Shown here: in pieces, positions 13,899 to 16,224 of the stretch
Layout of the letters: the number at the start of each line of letters is the position of its first letter
Numbering within the stretch: the first letter of the stretch is position 1
Assembly (NCBI GenBank): GCA_030741455.1
Contig: JASLVI010000020.1
Location: forward strand, 1 to 16,224
DNA: 16,224 nucleotides
Source: Candidatus Poseidoniaceae archaeon
GTDB taxonomy: Archaea; Thermoplasmatota; Poseidoniia; Poseidoniales; Poseidoniaceae
Direction: 5' to 3'
Translations under genes and position numbers: made by a program
Notes under the pieces: model-generated
What the model was told of the DNA's origin: nothing
Databases searched by the model: none
What the model saw: the letters and a program-made list of their open reading frames with translations, nothing else

Positions 13899-14639
13899 TT
13901 ACGAATACTGATAATAGTCGTGTTTTGGTTGTAAAGAATCCATGGCAGTCTGTAAGCGCTTATTTGCAGCTTGCACGCCGTTTGCGATTTCATCGCATTC
14001 TCTTCGGATTCGATCTGCTTGTTCTTGGCAAGATGGATGCTGACGTTGACAGGTTTCAAGGACGGCCAAAATCGGGTCGATTTGACTTCCTGGGGCATGT
14101 TGCGGGCGAAGATAGTAGGCCCCGTTTTCTAATATGACAGGGCCTGCAGACTTGATTGCAGATGCGAGCAACGCAGCATGTTTTGTCTTCGCCCCATCAA
14201 CCTGACATAGAGCGATGAGTGCAGCAACATTTCCGGGCGTATCCTTGTTTGCCTTGATGAAAAATTTCCGGGCTTTGCTGTTTTTTCCAGCCTCCATATA
14301 CACATGGCCGATGGTCCGATAATCTTGTTCCATTGGCGTGAGTTTTGCTAGAAGCTCAGGCGCATTTTGGAGCAGTATTTTTTCCAATTTCTTCCGTTCT
14401 CGAAGAAGAACTGATATTGCTTGTATTGCTAACTTGTGCTTGTCTCGAATCGAAAGAACTTGTGCAAGGATTCGAACACCTTTGACCAGGAGGGTTTGTG
14501 TGGCTCCATCTCGTTGTTTATTGGATAACAACATCGATGTGAACTCAGTCGCCATAACCTCGACCATTTCATAGCGCCCCTCCTCAAAATAGCGAAGCAT
14601 TTGCGCAAGTGTTTGATTCGGATCGGACATTCCAAACAT
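13899..14639 (-). CDS. TPR-like helical protein, function unknown
   Basis: The product is 246 residues, soluble and almost entirely helical. The clearest tetratricopeptide-like pair is at about 105-135 (YRTIGHVYMEAGKNSKARKF then KANKDTPGNVAALIALCQ). Helical pairs probably also occur at 8-35 and 45-85. The C-terminal 50 residues form a coiled-coil-like charged helix (EQADRIRRECDEIANGVQAA). There is no catalytic motif. The start is the ATG at 14639, which has GAGG seven bases upstream overlapping the stop of the Lrp/AsnC-type gene. The second Met at 14630 is an alternative. The nine-base gap says the two are one operon. A role as protein-interaction partner or scaffold is inference. The stop codon is one base from the 3' end of the initiator tRNA gene on the other strand. 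Confidence 0.75.
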   Translation of the reverse strand: MFGMSDPNQTLAQMLRYFEEGRYEMVEVMATEFTSMLLSNKQRDGATQTLLVKGVRILAQVLSIRDKHKLAIQAISVLLRERKKLEKILLQNAPELLAKLTPMEQDYRTIGHVYMEAGKNSKARKFFIKANKDTPGNVAALIALCQVDGAKTKHAALLASAIKSAGPVILENGAYYLRPQHAPGSQIDPILAVLETCQRQHPSCQEQADRIRRECDEIANGVQAANKRLQTAMDSLQPKHDYYQYS

Positions 14640-14648
14640 AACTTCGCC

Positions 14649-14891
14649 TCATTGTCCCTCATTGGCTGCTGTAAGTGTTGTTGTATCCACTACGCCATCG
14701 ATGATTCTGATTTTTGCTAAGATAAGTCTTGATAATTTGGAAAAATCTTCTACGCTTACTTTGCAATAAGCGTCATATTCTCCAAACAAAACCATTGCTT
14801 CTGAAACTTCAGGCATGCCCTTCAACGTCATGACCACATCTTGTTCTCGCCCCGGTTCCGTTGAAAGGAGGACAAGTGCAATTGCGGGCAT
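14649..14891 (-). CDS. Stand-alone Lrp/AsnC effector-binding (RAM) domain protein
   Basis: The product is 80 residues and consists only of the ligand-binding half of Lrp/AsnC regulators, the RAM domain. The pattern is AIALVLLSTEPGREQDVVMT (3-22), EVSEAMVLFGEYDAYCKVSV (28-47), and a final I-DGVVDTTTLTA strand. The ferredoxin-like beta-alpha-beta-beta-alpha-beta order fits. There is no helix-turn-helix, so it does not bind DNA alone. In archaea such stand-alone RAM proteins are thought to bind amino acids, form rings and perhaps modulate full-length Lrp proteins. The ATG at 14891 has a TATA-like GAATTAAAC centred 27 bases upstream. It is followed after nine bases by the TPR-like gene in the same operon. 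Confidence 0.92.
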   Translation of the reverse strand: MPAIALVLLSTEPGREQDVVMTLKGMPEVSEAMVLFGEYDAYCKVSVEDFSKLSRLILAKIRIIDGVVDTTTLTAANEGQ

Positions 14892-14908
14892 GTTGTATGA
14901 TTAACAAC
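14892..14908. promoter_or_regulatory. Operator-like inverted repeat at the start of the RAM gene
   Basis: GTTGT-N7-ACAAC lies directly before the ATG at 14891, between it and the TATA-like element, where a bound repressor would block initiation. The arms are only five bases, so chance is possible. Confidence 0.3.
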
Positions 14909-14913
14909 CTCAT

Positions 14914-14922
14914 GTTTAATTC
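14914..14922. promoter_or_regulatory. Shared TATA-like element of the divergent RAM and kinase genes
   Basis: GTTTAATTC (GAATTAAAC on the minus strand) is centred 27 bases from the RAM start at 14891 and 34 bases from the kinase start at 14952. It is the only A/T-rich motif in the 60-base gap, so one element may serve both directions. Confidence 0.45.
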
Positions 14923-14951
14923 TTCACGTCTTTTGGTTCAATCGAAGTGGC

Positions 14952-15497
14952 ATGTGTCCGAGAGTCGTAGCATTGACAGGGTCTCCTGGAACAGGGAAGT
15001 CAACACTGGCTGAGACATTGAAGCAACATGGCGTGAAGATCGTCCGCGTGGAGGATATCGCCAAAGAGGTCGACGCTCTTTCAATAGAATCTGAGGCGAA
15101 CATTATCGAGACCTCAAAACTTTCACAGTGGAGTTGGTCTGGTGATGAAATCTGTATCATTGATGGGCATCTTTCACATTATTGTCCAATCGATGCCGTC
15201 ATCATTCTTCGCTGTGCACCGAATGTTTTGCGTCAACGACTTGAACAACGTGGAGGTTATAGTTCTAAAAAGATTGAATCGAATGTTGAATGGGAGCTCA
15301 TTGCAGGCACATGGTCCGATTTAGTAAATCTCCATCCACAAATAAACGTCCTTGAAATCGATACGACGAATGAATCCATTGATGTTGAGTGCGTTTTGCG
15401 CTTTCTTTCCAGTGGACATAACAGTGAATCGGTTCAGGATGCGATTCACCATGCACAAGACTGGATAAGCACCGAAGATGTTGCCGAAAGCATATGA
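14952..15497 (+). CDS. Adenylate kinase of the AK6/Fap7 family
   Basis: The product is 181 residues. AK6/Fap7 proteins have adenylate kinase and ATPase activity, and in archaea and eukaryotes act in late small-subunit ribosome assembly. The motifs are Walker A ALTGSPGTGKST (7-18), VRVEDIAKEV (31-40), the family-specific IIDGHLSHY (69-77), VIILRCAPNVLRQRLEQRGG (83-102), and the lid-like YSSKKIESNVEWE (103-115). The last 25 residues, beyond the usual core, form an acidic helix. The start is the ATG at 14952. It diverges from the RAM gene. Its stop overlaps the next start as ATGA at 15494-15497, so the phosphatidyltransferase is probably translated by coupling. Confidence 0.93.
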   Translation: MCPRVVALTGSPGTGKSTLAETLKQHGVKIVRVEDIAKEVDALSIESEANIIETSKLSQWSWSGDEICIIDGHLSHYCPIDAVIILRCAPNVLRQRLEQRGGYSSKKIESNVEWELIAGTWSDLVNLHPQINVLEIDTTNESIDVECVLRFLSSGHNSESVQDAIHHAQDWISTEDVAESI

Positions 15498-16224
15498 CCC
15501 TTCTTCCCTTCGTTGATGTGATACAGATGGCGCTTGAACAACTTAGGAAACGGTGGGAATCCATCGCTTCGCCACTTGTTTCTGGCTTGGGCCGTACCAA
15601 TCCAGCAGTGCTTACTTGGCTTGCTCTACCGATTGGTGTTGCAGCAAGCTTCCTTGCGTTCACGGCACCGAAAAGCGATACTGGAGCATTAATGCTCATC
15701 GGCGCTGCTTTGCTCATCACATTCTCGATGATTCTCGATGGCCTCGATGGACAACTTGCCCGACAAACTGGGCAAGTCACACGCTGGGGAGACTACCTTG
15801 ACCACACGCTCGATCGACTTCTCGATGCAATGTGGGTCATTGCCATTGCATCAAGTCCAGCATGGGTCGATGACCCGGTCCTTGGTTGGGCTGCGGCTTG
15901 GTTCACACTCCTTGGCTCTTACATGGGCACACAGGCGCAAGCGGTTAGTGGGGGGCGAAACTATCGCGGATTTTCACGAGCAGACCGTACCATCTTGACG
16001 ATTGCAGCGCTTGCTTTGACAGGAATTTTCTGGTTGATTGGGGTTCAAGATTACTCTTCTGCGCCACTTCCCTTCGATCATCTCGAAATGAACCCGCTTT
16101 CGGTCATCGTCATCGTCTCTGGGCTCGGGGGAATTTACACATTCTTCGTTCGCTATTCGCAAGCAAGGAAGGAAATCATCGCTTTAGATCAAGAGCAACC
16201 GCTTGCCCAACCAAACCAAGACGA
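15494..16224 (+). CDS. CDP-alcohol phosphatidyltransferase (3' end outside window)
   Basis: This membrane enzyme moves a CDP-activated lipid onto an alcohol head group. In archaea the product would be an archaetidyl lipid. The frame begins at the ATG at 15494, inside the ATGA overlap with the kinase gene. It stays open to the right edge, giving 243 residues without a stop. The catalytic motif DGLDGQLAR-x8-GDYLDHTLD spans 82-107, with all acidic residues (D82, D85, D103, D107) plus G86, A89, R90 and G99. Hydrophobic segments lie at about 38-56, 65-81, 110-121, 131-148, 166-184 and 203-220. A SRADRTI motif (161-167) is also typical. The head group is uncertain. Archaetidylinositol-phosphate synthase is one option, archaetidylglycerol-type enzymes another. 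The Gln-rich hydrophilic tail seems close to its end. Confidence 0.9.
   Translation, partial: MTLLPFVDVIQMALEQLRKRWESIASPLVSGLGRTNPAVLTWLALPIGVAASFLAFTAPKSDTGALMLIGAALLITFSMILDGLDGQLARQTGQVTRWGDYLDHTLDRLLDAMWVIAIASSPAWVDDPVLGWAAAWFTLLGSYMGTQAQAVSGGRNYRGFSRADRTILTIAALALTGIFWLIGVQDYSSAPLPFDHLEMNPLSVIVIVSGLGGIYTFFVRYSQARKEIIALDQEQPLAQPNQD

Noticed and set aside
15298..15780. 160-residue minus-strand open frame
   Set aside because: It lies opposite the end of the AK6 gene and the phosphatidyltransferase N-terminus, and its reading shows no domain. The plus-strand proteins carry clear catalytic motifs.
1..16224. CRISPR array, insertion sequence, integrase or prophage region
   Set aside because: No spaced direct repeats, transposase or integrase motifs, or attachment-like duplication beside the tRNA were seen. 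The genes are mostly conserved housekeeping types.

Overview
The window is a gene-dense stretch of archaeal chromosome, most likely from a marine euryarchaeon of the Poseidoniales (Marine Group II) type. The archaeal calls rest on RadA recombinase, an AK6/Fap7-type nucleotide kinase, a stand-alone Lrp/AsnC sensor domain and an initiator tRNA with an A1:U72 end pair and three G:C pairs beside the anticodon loop. TATA-like boxes also lie about 25 bases before start codons, as expected for leaderless messages. The lineage itself is inference from gene content and style; no marker phylogeny was possible here. No CRISPR array, insertion sequence, integrase or rRNA was seen, and no gene-free stretch exceeds about 120 bases.

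Layout. Positions 1-2207 hold four genes on the plus strand: a membrane/TPR-like protein that may begin outside the window, a small two-helix membrane protein, a DUF2203 protein, and a PduO-type cobalamin adenosyltransferase. From the adenosyltransferase to FtsZ, ten consecutive genes alternate strictly in strand: adenosyltransferase (+), Ap4A-hydrolase-like Nudix (-), DHH phosphoesterase (+), DUF4079-like membrane protein (-), a protein of about 1130 residues with a C-terminal PIN nuclease domain (+), NADP-isocitrate dehydrogenase (-), OsmC/YhfA-type protein (+), an unknown acidic protein (-), a secreted Reeler-like protein (+) and FtsZ (-). Convergent neighbours overlap, abut or nearly touch, while divergent neighbours share short promoter regions.

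From 10542 to 13719, FtsZ, RadA and a PKD-like lipoprotein gene all lie on the minus strand. An initiator tRNA-Met follows at 13820-13897. Next is a minus-strand pair, the Lrp/AsnC sensor followed by a TPR-like protein, then a divergent plus-strand pair in which the AK6/Fap7 kinase overlaps a CDP-alcohol phosphatidyltransferase by ATGA. The last gene runs off the right edge.

Most genes appear to be single-gene units. Likely co-transcribed pairs are DUF2203 with the adenosyltransferase, the Lrp/AsnC sensor with the TPR-like protein, and the kinase with the phosphatidyltransferase. Within pairs the downstream gene has a Shine-Dalgarno-like sequence or a coupled start, whereas first genes look leaderless. 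Content is mostly core housekeeping: division, recombination, translation start, TCA cycle, lipid head groups and cofactor activation. The least explained genes are the PIN/helical-repeat protein, the histidine-bearing four-helix membrane protein, the CxCH secreted protein and the acidic protein at 9338-9844. I found no clear new multi-gene system.
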